Below are positions 7,108-15,387 of a stretch of 64,000 nt of DNA, in pieces. The DNA is from Alloalcanivorax xenomutans (lineage in GTDB: Bacteria > Pseudomonadota > Gammaproteobacteria > Pseudomonadales > Alcanivoracaceae). Under the pieces are notes generated by a model that had not been told where the DNA came from, searched no databases, and saw only the letters and a program-made list of their open reading frames with translations. Where the stretch lies: NCBI RefSeq assembly GCF_900217905.1, contig NZ_OBMO01000021.1, positions 22,111 through 86,110 on the forward strand, given 5' to 3'. Position 1 is the stretch's first letter; the number at the start of each line of letters is the position of its first letter. The position numbers were made by a program, and so were the translations under genes.

Positions 7108-8442
7108 ATGACGCAAACTCCCGCCCGGGCATGGGCGCTGATCCCGCTACTTTTCTTTCTTGTCGTCTTTCTCGGTAGCGGGCTTTATTTCAGTGCCGCG
7201 GGGGCGGAGTTCGCGTTCTATCAAATCAAGGCGCCGGTGGTGGCGGTTGTCGCCATTGTGTTGTCATTCCTTCTGGCACGGCAGTCCTTCCATCACAGTG
7301 TCGAACGCTTGCTGGTGGGCGTCGGCCATCCCAACATCATTCTCATGTGCCTGGTATTCCTGTTGGCCGGCGCCTTCGCCAGCGTCAGCAAGAGTATCGG
7401 CAGCGTTGATGCCACCGTTCAATTCGGGTTGCAGATCATGCCGGCCAGTTGGGTACTGCCGGCTCTGTTCCTGATCTCCGCTTTTATCGCTACCGCCATG
7501 GGCACTTCCATGGGAACCATCGCCGCCACCGCGCCGATCGCGGTGGGGTTCGCCCAGGCCACCTCGTTGTCGTTGCCCTTGTCCTTGGGAGCCGTGGTTG
7601 GCGGCGCCATGCTGGGCGATAACCTGTCGATGATCTCGGATACCACCATCGCCGCCACTCGCAGTCAGGGCGTCTCGCTCAAGGACAAATTCCGGGTGAA
7701 CGTCTGGATAGCGCTGCCGGCGGCGTTGGCGACGGTGGTGTTGCTGGCGCTGCTGGGGGACGGCGAACACACGGTGCCGTCCGAATCCGTGTCCTACTGG
7801 CGGGTCATGCCTTACCTGCTGGTGTTCGCTCTGGCGCTGTCCGGGATGAACGTATTGGTGGTGCTGGTGATTGGTATCGTCACCGCCGGGCTCACTGGCG
7901 TGATACTGAGTCCGGAATACGGTCTGGTCGACGTCAATGGGGCGATCTACCAGGGCTTCGAATCCATGTTCGAGATCATGTTGTTATCGATGCTGATCGG
8001 TGGGTTGTCGCAACTGATGAATGATCAGGGTGGCACGCGCTGGCTGATCGAACGTATTCATTCGCTGACCCGCTGGCTGAAGCTGTCCAGTCAGCGCGCC
8101 GGTGAGATAGGTATCGCGCTGCTGGTGGTCACCGCCAATCTGTTTGTCGCCAACAACACGGTATCGATTGTGCTGTGCGGTGAAATGGCCAAGGAGATCG
8201 CCGCGGAATATGGCGTCGATCCGAGGCGCTCGGCCAGCCTGATGGATATCTTTTCCTGCGTGGTGCAAGGGCTGATTCCTTACGGCGCTCAAGTCCTCCT
8301 GGCCTGCTCCATTGCATCACTGTCGCCGTTGTCATTGATCGGCGCCATTCACTATTGCTGGGCGCTGGGGGTGGCGGCTCTGCTGGCGATCGCCTTTAAC
8401 CGGCCGCGTTTGAAAGCGCGCCAGCCGGCGCGATCGATTTAG
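7108..8442 (+). CDS. NhaC-family Na+/H+ antiporter-like membrane transporter
   Basis: A 444-residue integral membrane protein with about eleven hydrophobic segments. The signature GAMLGDNLSMISDTTIAATRSQG (about 166-190), followed by KDKFRVN, identifies the NhaC ion-transporter family; such proteins exchange Na+ with protons or with organic anions such as malate and lactate. A second conserved region, ANLFVANNTVSIVLCGEMAKEIA, is present. It lies 73 bp after the DUF1116 gene, so it is plausibly the last gene of that operon and may import or export an organic acid of the pathway. Its final codon overlaps the convergent LysR gene by 4 bp. Confidence 0.82.
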   Translation: MTQTPARAWALIPLLFFLVVFLGSGLYFSAAGAEFAFYQIKAPVVAVVAIVLSFLLARQSFHHSVERLLVGVGHPNIILMCLVFLLAGAFASVSKSIGSVDATVQFGLQIMPASWVLPALFLISAFIATAMGTSMGTIAATAPIAVGFAQATSLSLPLSLGAVVGGAMLGDNLSMISDTTIAATRSQGVSLKDKFRVNVWIALPAALATVVLLALLGDGEHTVPSESVSYWRVMPYLLVFALALSGMNVLVVLVIGIVTAGLTGVILSPEYGLVDVNGAIYQGFESMFEIMLLSMLIGGLSQLMNDQGGTRWLIERIHSLTRWLKLSSQRAGEIGIALLVVTANLFVANNTVSIVLCGEMAKEIAAEYGVDPRRSASLMDIFSCVVQGLIPYGAQVLLACSIASLSPLSLIGAIHYCWALGVAALLAIAFNRPRLKARQPARSI

Positions 8443-9323
8443 AGAGTAAAGGCGGTTTTCAGCCATTGACGTAATGTGTCGATGGCGTCGTCCTTATCGG
8501 CCTGGTGGGCCCAGACCAGATAATAGCGATGTACGTCGATTACCTGGGTCTTCCACAATCGAACCAGACGGCCTGCCGCAAGCGCATCCCGCACCAGATG
8601 ATGCCGCGCCAGCGCGATACCTTCGCCGTTCTCCGCCGCTGCGAGCAAACTGGTCAGGTTGGGAAAGAGCGGGCCTTGATCGCTGTTGGCCAGTGCCAGG
8701 CCCGCGGCCTGAAGCCACAGAGCCCAGGGCTGTGCCGCGTGCCGTAGCAAAACGCAATGGCCCAGATCCGCCCGCCTGCGGGGCAGTTTGCCATCGCGAT
8801 AATCCGGACTGGCCACCGGGTATACCCACTCCGAAGACAATGCCTCCGATTGCAGGCCGGGCCAGCCTCCGGGGCCGTAGCGCAGTGCCACGTCGCTGTT
8901 CGCGTTACCGCCCAGCTTGACCAGATCGACGTCTGTGGATACCTCCACGCGGATGTCGGGAAAGCGTTGATGGAAATCGGCCAGACGCGGTAACAGCCAG
9001 CGTTGCGCGATGCTCGGTAAGGTGCTCAAACGTAACGTGGTGGCGCGGTGCCTGCGACGAGGTGTCTTGAAGGCCCGCTCCAGCACACCCAGGCCCTGGC
9101 GCACCTGCAAGGCCAGATGTTGAGCTTCCCTGGTGGGGGCAGCGCCCTGACGTTGCCGTTCGAACAACCGCCGTCCCAGACGCTGCTCAAGGGAACGGAT
9201 GTGCTGGCTGACCGCGCCCTGGGTCAGTGACAGTTCCTGTGCGGCCAGAGTGAAGCTGCGCAGCCGGACGCTGGCCTCGAAAGCCACCAGTGTTTGCAGG
9301 GGCGGAAGCGAGTTTCTATCCAT
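8439..9323 (-). CDS. LysR-family transcriptional regulator (GcvA/AmpR-like)
   Basis: A DNA-binding regulator of about 294 residues. The winged HTH lies at roughly 10-65 (LVAFEASVRLRSFTLAAQELSLTQGAVSQHIRSLEQRLGRRLF) and is followed by a LysR substrate-binding domain. The start MDRNSLPPLQ was chosen over upstream in-frame ATGs because family members begin this way; six more residues (MILMSP) are possible. The gene is divergent from the GST at 9424, the usual target arrangement, and converges on the NhaC-like gene with a 4-bp overlap. No effector can be assigned. Confidence 0.85.
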   Translation of the reverse strand: MDRNSLPPLQTLVAFEASVRLRSFTLAAQELSLTQGAVSQHIRSLEQRLGRRLFERQRQGAAPTREAQHLALQVRQGLGVLERAFKTPRRRHRATTLRLSTLPSIAQRWLLPRLADFHQRFPDIRVEVSTDVDLVKLGGNANSDVALRYGPGGWPGLQSEALSSEWVYPVASPDYRDGKLPRRRADLGHCVLLRHAAQPWALWLQAAGLALANSDQGPLFPNLTSLLAAAENGEGIALARHHLVRDALAAGRLVRLWKTQVIDVHRYYLVWAHQADKDDAIDTLRQWLKTAFTL

Positions 9324-9423
9324 GGGCGACATTAATATCACTAATGCCCAGACCCTACAAAGTATCGTTTGTCCGGTTCAGGACGGACTTCTAGGCTGAC
9401 ATTCCCGTTCAAGGAGTCGAGCC

Positions 9424-10068
9424 ATGAGCTATCAGTTGTATTATTCGTCCGGTGCCTGCTCCATGGCAGTGCATATCGTATTGGAGGAACTGGGTGCGCC
9501 GACCAGGTTGATGCCCCTGCGGATTCACGACGGCGATACTTCCAAGCCGGGTTACCTGGCCATCAACCCCAAGGGGCGGGTACCGGCTCTGGCTATTCCG
9601 GGCGAAGCGGGCGTGCTTACCGAACTGCCCGCGATCCTGACCTTTCTGGCGGAAAGCCATGACACGCCGGCCCTGTTGCCGCCGACCGCTCTGCAGCGCG
9701 GCCGTGTTCAGGAATGGCTGGCGTGGTTGGCTGGCTGGATGCACGGTACCGGCTACGGTCTTATATGGCGTCCGCATCGGTTCAGTGCCGATCCGGATGA
9801 CGCCCCGGCTCTGAGGGAACAGGGTCTGAAGGTGGTGGCCCAGGCCAATCAGGATGTGACCGAGCGCTTGGCACAACCAGGGCCCTGGGCGCTGGGTGAC
9901 CAGTACAGTGTGGTGGATCCGTTTCTGTTGGTGCTGTTCAGGTGGGGCAGTCTGGTGGGGCTGGATATGAGCGAGCATACGGCGTGGATCGAACACACTC
10001 GGTGCATGCTCCAACGCCCGGCGGTAAACCGGGTGTTGGAGCGGGAAGAGGTGACGATCCCTTTGTGA
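9424..10068 (+). CDS. Glutathione S-transferase family protein
   Basis: A 214-residue soluble GST. The N-terminal thioredoxin-like domain starts SYQLYYSSGACSMAVHIVLEELG, with the serine/cysteine region of the beta-class active site (SSGACS) and NPKGRVPALAI supplying the cis-proline. The all-helical C-terminal domain follows, with the N-capping-like stretch QYSVVDPFLLVLFRWG. It probably conjugates glutathione to electrophiles or reduces peroxides. The LysR gene is divergent with about 100 bp between starts, consistent with regulation of this gene by that LysR. The gene ends 10 bp before the convergent cpdB-like gene. Confidence 0.85.
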   Translation: MSYQLYYSSGACSMAVHIVLEELGAPTRLMPLRIHDGDTSKPGYLAINPKGRVPALAIPGEAGVLTELPAILTFLAESHDTPALLPPTALQRGRVQEWLAWLAGWMHGTGYGLIWRPHRFSADPDDAPALREQGLKVVAQANQDVTERLAQPGPWALGDQYSVVDPFLLVLFRWGSLVGLDMSEHTAWIEHTRCMLQRPAVNRVLEREEVTIPL

Positions 10069-10078
10069 GCTCGCCAGG

Positions 10079-12076
10079 TCAGGGTTGCAGGTCCAGTTCG
10101 TACACCGCTTCGTTGTTATCGTTGGTCTCCAGGAATACCGCTTCCGGCGCTTTTTCGGCAACGAAGTTTCGGGCCCGGTCGGTATTGGGCACCCGGAACA
10201 CGATGGTCAGATCGGTGGCCGCGTCAATCGGCGCGAACGACCAGTTGCCGTCGGCGGTGGGCGTAACCGGACTGTTTTCCCGGATGTAGTCCGCCAGGAC
10301 CGCGCGGTTCTCATCCGGTGACTCAATGACGATGTGGTCGCCACCGGTGCCCGCGAACTTGCCGCCGCCAGCGCGGTAATTATTGGTGGCGATCAGGAAT
10401 TCATCGTCGTCCGCCACCGGGTTGCCCTGATAGGCCAGATTGACGATGCGCTGGCCGTCACTGACCTGGACGCAGTCGCCGTCATAGCGCGCTGGCTGGG
10501 TAACGTCGATCTGGTAGGTGAGGCCATCGATAACGTCGAAGTTATAGGTGGGAAAGCCGCTGTAATTCACCAATTCCTGAGGGGCGCTGGTGCTGGTGTC
10601 GATCTGGAAAAACTGGGAAGCGGAGCATTCCAGCCATTGAGTCAGCTCGGCGCCATTGGCTTTCACCGCCATCAGTGTATTCGGATACAGATACAGGTCG
10701 GCGGCGTTTTTCACTTTCAGTTCGCCTTTGGGCACCACGGTGAAGGCGCTTTCATCGGCGCAGATCCCTTCCCGGCTGCAGGCCTTGAATGGCGCGGCGG
10801 CGGACAACACCGGCAGATCCTGGAGATTGACGTCGCCTTCGATCAGATTCTCCACGTAGGCCTTCTGGGCATCCGCCACGATCTGAATGGACGGATCGTC
10901 CTTCACCACCGCCAGGAAGCTGTAGATGTCGTCAGTGGATTCACCGATGGGCTGGTTCATGTAATCGATGGTGGCCTGGTGATCCCCGGCCAGCTTGGCC
11001 ACCAGAGCCGCGTCGGCTTCCACCGCGGGGGCATCGTCCGCGAAGATCGGCTGGGCCTGCACTTGGGAGTTGGTGATGGACCACTGATCCGCTCCGGTAT
11101 CGTAGGACAGGGTCATATCGATGACGCCCAGATGGCTGCCCCAGTAACCGGGCATGACCGCCGGAACGCCCTTGATGGTGCCTTTTTCCACGTCCACATT
11201 GGGGGTGTCGGCGAAGCTGTCGGATGGGAACAGTAAATGGCTGTGGCCGAACATGATAGCGTCGATGCCCTCCACGTCCGCCAGATACCAACTGCTGTTC
11301 TCCGCTTTATCCGCTTCGGAGTAAGCCGTGGTGCTGATACCGGAATGGGGAATGGCGACAATAACATCGGCGCCTTCCGCCTTCATCCGCGGCACATAGC
11401 GCTCGGCCATGGCCTTGATGTCCTTGGTGATCACCTCGCCTTCCAGGTTCTTCTTGTCCCACTGCATGATTTGCGGCGGCAGGAAGCCGATGAATCCGAC
11501 CGTGATGTCATGACTGTTGCCGTCGCGGTCCCGGACCGACTTGGTTACCAGTCGGTAGGGCTCGAAGTACAGCTGATCGTTGTCCGGATTGTCATCGTCG
11601 TCGTCCACGAAGACGTTCGCGCTAATGTACGGGAAGCCGGCGTCGTTGACGCTTTCGGCCAGGAATTCCAGACCATAGTTGAATTCATGGTTGCCGTAGT
11701 TGGCCACGTCATAGCCGAGCTCGTTCATGGCCTTGTAAACCGGGTGGATCTCGCCGGCAGGGAGGCCTTCGGCGTGACGCCAATCGCCCATGGGGCTGCC
11801 TTGGATAAGATCGCCGTTATCCACCAGGAAGCTGTTGTCCGGGAAGTCGAGGGCGGCGCGAGCCTGCTTGATCAGTGTGGCGGTACGCACCAGTCCCACC
11901 TTGGGGTCGGCGGCATCGCCATAGTAGTTATAGTCCATCACATTGGCGTGGATATCGGTGGTTTCCATCAGGCGGATATCCACCAGGGGGTTGTTATCGC
12001 TATCGCTGCCGCAACCGGCAAGCAGGACACCGCTGGAGATGATACCCAGCCAGAACGTTCTTGAAGAAACAGACAT
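10079..12076 (-). CDS. CpdB-like 2',3'-cyclic-nucleotide 2'-phosphodiesterase/3'-nucleotidase, lipoprotein
   Basis: A 665-residue exported metallophosphoesterase. The start MSVSSRTFWLG gives a signal peptide with lipobox LLAGC (Cys about 22), so it is probably an outer-membrane or periplasmic lipoprotein, whereas E. coli CpdB is soluble. Dimetal motifs are in order: METTDIHAN (D-x-H), VDNGDLIQGS, YGNHEFNYG, AIPHSG and FGHSHLLF. The C-terminal 5'-nucleotidase domain has TNNYRAGGGKFAG. It should release phosphate and nucleosides from cyclic and 3' nucleotides outside the inner membrane. No Pho box was recognised upstream. A longer frame adds 29 unlikely N-terminal residues. Confidence 0.85.
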   Translation of the reverse strand: MSVSSRTFWLGIISSGVLLAGCGSDSDNNPLVDIRLMETTDIHANVMDYNYYGDAADPKVGLVRTATLIKQARAALDFPDNSFLVDNGDLIQGSPMGDWRHAEGLPAGEIHPVYKAMNELGYDVANYGNHEFNYGLEFLAESVNDAGFPYISANVFVDDDDDNPDNDQLYFEPYRLVTKSVRDRDGNSHDITVGFIGFLPPQIMQWDKKNLEGEVITKDIKAMAERYVPRMKAEGADVIVAIPHSGISTTAYSEADKAENSSWYLADVEGIDAIMFGHSHLLFPSDSFADTPNVDVEKGTIKGVPAVMPGYWGSHLGVIDMTLSYDTGADQWSITNSQVQAQPIFADDAPAVEADAALVAKLAGDHQATIDYMNQPIGESTDDIYSFLAVVKDDPSIQIVADAQKAYVENLIEGDVNLQDLPVLSAAAPFKACSREGICADESAFTVVPKGELKVKNAADLYLYPNTLMAVKANGAELTQWLECSASQFFQIDTSTSAPQELVNYSGFPTYNFDVIDGLTYQIDVTQPARYDGDCVQVSDGQRIVNLAYQGNPVADDDEFLIATNNYRAGGGKFAGTGGDHIVIESPDENRAVLADYIRENSPVTPTADGNWSFAPIDAATDLTIVFRVPNTDRARNFVAEKAPEAVFLETNDNNEAVYELDLQP

Positions 12077-12092
12077 GACACCCTCGTCGTCG

Positions 12093-12119
12093 TAAAAGAA
12101 AGGCCGGAAAGTCCGGGCC
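12093..12119 (-). terminator. Possible rho-independent terminator between msrAB and cpdB-like genes
   Basis: On the minus strand, GGCCCGG-ACTTT-CCGGCC (one bulged C) is followed by TTTCTTTT. It lies upstream of the cpdB-like start, so it would end the msrAB transcript or act in the cpdB leader. Confidence 0.4.
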
Positions 12120-12214
12120 GGCGTAACGAGGGTGAGAACGGAACATGACCGGGGAATAACCAACAGATTATGGTTTTATGATGGCCTGTGATTTCTTTAA
12201 CCGGTTTGGCCTCG

Positions 12215-13291
12215 CTATTCGAACAACGTCAGGTATTGGCCGTAACCGGCGGCGGCCATGTCTTCCTTGGGAATGAAACGCATGGCGGCGGAGTTCATGC
12301 ACCAGCGCTCCCCGGTGGGCCGCGGACCGTCCTTGAAGACATGCCCCAGATGAGAATCGGCGTAGCGGCTGCGGACCTCGGTGCGAACCATCCACAAAGT
12401 ACTGTCTTCACGGGTGGTTACCGCATCGGGGCTAATCGGTTTGGTGAAGCTGGGCCAACCGGTGCCGGATTCATACTTGTCCGTGGATGAGAACAGCGGT
12501 TCACCACTGACCACATCCACATAGATACCTTGCTGTTTATTGTCCCAATAGGTGTTTTTGAAGGCCGGTTCGGTATCGTCTTCCTGGGTCACCTGAAAGC
12601 TCAGGGGAGACAGTCGGGCCCGCAAAGTGGCTTCATCAGGCTTGTTGAAATGCTCGGGCCCGCGCCAGCTCATCGGGGCTTCCGCGTTTGCCTTCTTGCC
12701 ACCGGGCAGGTGATCCGGATCATCCCAGTGCTTTTCAAGAAACTGGTCCCGGCCGGAGTTGTAGCGATAAAACTTATACCGTAGCGGATTGCGCTTATAA
12801 TAATCCTGATGGTATTCCTCGGCGGGATAGAACGCCTTTAATGGGGTGATTTCGGTAACGATGGGCTTCTCGAACCGGCCACTTTTTTCCAGTGCCGCCT
12901 TGGAGGCCCGTGCCTGTTTTTCCTGTTCCGGCGTCTCGAAGAAAATGGCACCCCGGTACTGGCGGCCGCGATCGACAAATTGACCGTCGGCGTCGGTGGG
13001 ATCCATGTGGCGCCAGAACCAATCCAGCAACTGAGCGTAGCTGATCTTGTCCGGATCATAGATTACCTGCACCGATTCGGTGTGGCCGGTGGCACCGCTG
13101 GAGACCTGCTCATAGGTGGGGTTGGCCTCGTCACCGCCGGCGTAGCCACTGATGGCCTCGCTGACACCGTCGAGTTTCTCGAAGTCCGACTCGGTGCACC
13201 AGAAACATCCGCCAGCGAACACCGCCGTGGCTTGCGCCGCCAGGGCGGGGCCCGTGATCAGGGAAATTAGAAGCGCGGCGATGACCCGCAT
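12215..13291 (-). CDS. msrAB: Exported MsrA-MsrB fusion, peptide methionine sulfoxide reductase
   Basis: A bifunctional 358-residue repair enzyme reducing both S and R methionine sulfoxide in proteins. A Sec signal ([21 protein letters not shown]) places it in the periplasm. The MsrA domain begins with GGCFWCTE; C29 is the catalytic cysteine and C32 a second nearby cysteine. The MsrB domain (about 215-355) has [22 protein letters not shown] and [11 protein letters not shown] with catalytic C331; the zinc-binding CxxC pairs of some MsrBs are absent. Fused MsrAB with this order is common in bacteria. It is divergent from mscL; both probably have promoters in 13292-13517. Confidence 0.93.
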   Translation of the reverse strand: MRVIAALLISLITGPALAAQATAVFAGGCFWCTESDFEKLDGVSEAISGYAGGDEANPTYEQVSSGATGHTESVQVIYDPDKISYAQLLDWFWRHMDPTDADGQFVDRGRQYRGAIFFETPEQEKQARASKAALEKSGRFEKPIVTEITPLKAFYPAEEYHQDYYKRNPLRYKFYRYNSGRDQFLEKHWDDPDHLPGGKKANAEAPMSWRGPEHFNKPDEATLRARLSPLSFQVTQEDDTEPAFKNTYWDNKQQGIYVDVVSGEPLFSSTDKYESGTGWPSFTKPISPDAVTTREDSTLWMVRTEVRSRYADSHLGHVFKDGPRPTGERWCMNSAAMRFIPKEDMAAAGYGQYLTLFE

Positions 13292-13517
13292 GACCTGGTC
13301 CTCCTGCTTGTAGAAAAGCTGACTGAAGGATTGGATGCCTGAATTTGCTTTATGTTACGCCGATGGAGAGAAAAATTTCCGTGAAGGCTTGGAGTATCGT
13401 GTCATTGACGGTGCTCAAAAGCCATAATTTTCATAGCGGCGATCTTCGGGTTTGTGAGTATTATCGAATCATCCGTTCACGCATGGTGCGCGCGGAAATC
13501 ACCTGGGGAGAAGGCCC

Positions 13518-13949
13518 ATGGGTATGATCAAGGAATTTCGTGAATTCGCGATAAAGGGAAATATGGTCGATATGGCGGTGGGCATCATCATCGGTGGGGC
13601 GTTTGCCACCATTGTGAAGAGTCTGGTCGCTGACGTCATCATGCCACCTATCGGGTTATTGCTGGGCGGGGTGGATTTCGGCAATTTGTTCGTGGTCCTG
13701 CGTGGCACCGGTGATTTCGCTACCTTGGCCGAAGCCCAGGCCGCCGGTGCCGTGACGATCAACTATGGGGTGTTCTTCAATAATGTCATCAGCTTCCTCA
13801 TCGTCGCCTGGGCGGTGTTCTTCCTGGTGCGCGCCATTAACAGGCTGAAGCGTGAGGAAGAAAAAACAGAGGAAGCCGCCGCGCCGCCGCCGACTCCGGA
13901 GGATATCTTGTTGCTGCGGGAAATCCGTGACAACCTTAAACAACGTTGA
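13518..13949 (+). CDS. mscL: Large-conductance mechanosensitive channel MscL
   Basis: A 143-residue inner-membrane channel that opens under membrane tension and protects against hypo-osmotic shock. The N-terminus [37 protein letters not shown] closely follows E. coli MscL, including the pore-lining TM1 glycine/alanine pattern. TM2 ([22 protein letters not shown]) and the C-terminal [15 protein letters not shown] helix are present. The first ATG (13518) gives a length matching E. coli; the ATG at 13524 has better spacing to GAGAAGG and may be used. The stop lies 28 bp before the TTG start of the phospholipase-D-like gene. Confidence 0.95.
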   Translation: MGMIKEFREFAIKGNMVDMAVGIIIGGAFATIVKSLVADVIMPPIGLLLGGVDFGNLFVVLRGTGDFATLAEAQAAGAVTINYGVFFNNVISFLIVAWAVFFLVRAINRLKREEEKTEEAAAPPPTPEDILLLREIRDNLKQR

Positions 13950-13977
13950 GGGAATAACCAGGCACGGAAGAGGTCTT

Positions 13978-15381
13978 TTGTCCGATACCACCAGATCCAG
14001 ATCGCGGTCGTCCCTGGTGCCGGGTGCCGGCGTCGATTCCGACTTCGCGTTGGTTGCCGACACTGGCGAAGCCTTCTTGCTGCGCATGGCGACGGCCCGG
14101 GCCGCCAGGCGTTCTCTGGATCTGCAGTATTACATCTGGGACAACGACCAGGTCGGACGGCGCTTGATATGGGTTGTGCTCGAGGCGGCACGCCGCGGTG
14201 TGCGGGTGCGTTTACTGCTGGATCATATCAATCAGTTGGGCCGGGACCGGAATTGGGCGACCTTGAACGCCCATCCCAACGTGGAAGTCCGTCTGTTCAA
14301 TCCTTTACGCGGTCGCGGTCTTAATTTGCTGCGCTGGCTTTACCGGGCGCCCAAACTCAATCGCCGCATGCACAACAAAGCCTGGATCGTCGATGGTGAA
14401 GCCGCCATTGTTGGCGGGCGCAATATCTCTGAACACTACTTTGGCGTCAACGCGGTCACCAACTTCCGTGATCTGGACATCTATGCCGATGGTCCGGTCG
14501 CCGCCGACACCCAGGAAGCCTTCAATCGATATTGGCACAGCCCTTTGTCGGTGAGTCTGAGGCAGTTCCGGCGCCGTTCCAGTGATGATGCGGAAGCATT
14601 GTGGATGAGTCTGGATACGGAGCAGCGTTCCCGGCACCGGGATGATAGCGTGCTGTCCGAGCATACGCTGCAAGCGGTACGGGCAAGGCGGGTTCGCGCT
14701 CCGGCGGCATTGTTATTCGACAGTCCGGAAAAAGCGCACGGTTCTCCTCAGCGCCTGATGGGAACGCAACTGGCCCGGCTGCTTGGCCGTCATTCCGCCC
14801 GGGAGATTCTGCTCGAAGCCAGCTATTTCATTCCCGGTGATGATTTCACCCGCGCGTTAAGCGGTTGGCGCAAACGGGGGTGCCGGGTGGCGGTACTGAC
14901 CAATAGTCTGGCCACCAACGATGTCATCGCCGCCCATGCCGCCTATCAACGCTATCGCCCGGCGCTGGTGGATGCCGGATTGGAGTTGCACGAGCTGCAA
15001 CCCAATGCCCGCAGCATGATGCGCCAGGCCCGGCTGTTGCGCGGGCGGTCCAAAGCCAGCTTGCATACCAAGGCCATGGTGCTGGACCGGCGTGAGTTGT
15101 TTGTCGGCTCGTTTAACGCGGATCCCCGTTCCGTGCACTTCAATACCGAGATGGGGTACTACATTTACTCTCCGTCGTTGGCGGCATCGGTGGCCGCGTT
15201 CATCGAAGAAGGCATGGCGCCGCAAAACAGCTACCGGCTGTCTCGTGAAGAGGGGCGGCTGACATGGGCCGGAGGGAGCGACCAGGGCCCCGTGGTCTGT
15301 CACCGGGAGCCCCTGGTATCGATACCGCGCCGGTTGGCCAGCGCGGTGTTGGCGTTGCTGCCGATCGAGAATCTGCTGTAA
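13978..15381 (+). CDS. Phospholipase D/cardiolipin synthase-like protein
   Basis: A 467-residue PLD-superfamily enzyme with two HKD motifs: HNKAWIVDGEAAIVGGRN at about 131 and HTKAMVLDRRELFVGSFN at about 362. Both His-Lys-Asp sets are intact, so it should be catalytically active in phosphatidyl transfer or hydrolysis, most likely ClsC-like cardiolipin or phosphatidylglycerol synthesis. The start chosen is TTG at 13978 (LSDTTRSRSR), preceded by GGAAGAGG at the right spacing; an ATG at 13852 would place 33 codons inside mscL and read as an implausible basic and cysteine-rich string. No obvious transmembrane segment or signal peptide is seen. Its position directly after mscL suggests co-transcription. 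Confidence 0.82.
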   Translation: MSDTTRSRSRSSLVPGAGVDSDFALVADTGEAFLLRMATARAARRSLDLQYYIWDNDQVGRRLIWVVLEAARRGVRVRLLLDHINQLGRDRNWATLNAHPNVEVRLFNPLRGRGLNLLRWLYRAPKLNRRMHNKAWIVDGEAAIVGGRNISEHYFGVNAVTNFRDLDIYADGPVAADTQEAFNRYWHSPLSVSLRQFRRRSSDDAEALWMSLDTEQRSRHRDDSVLSEHTLQAVRARRVRAPAALLFDSPEKAHGSPQRLMGTQLARLLGRHSAREILLEASYFIPGDDFTRALSGWRKRGCRVAVLTNSLATNDVIAAHAAYQRYRPALVDAGLELHELQPNARSMMRQARLLRGRSKASLHTKAMVLDRRELFVGSFNADPRSVHFNTEMGYYIYSPSLAASVAAFIEEGMAPQNSYRLSREEGRLTWAGGSDQGPVVCHREPLVSIPRRLASAVLALLPIENLL

Positions 15382-15387
15382 CCGGAA

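Noticed and set aside
8816..8828. GGTATACC within the LysR gene, resembling the 4218/4443 sites
   Set aside because: It lacks the flanking ACAT, is inside a coding region and no promoter is nearby, so it is a chance match.
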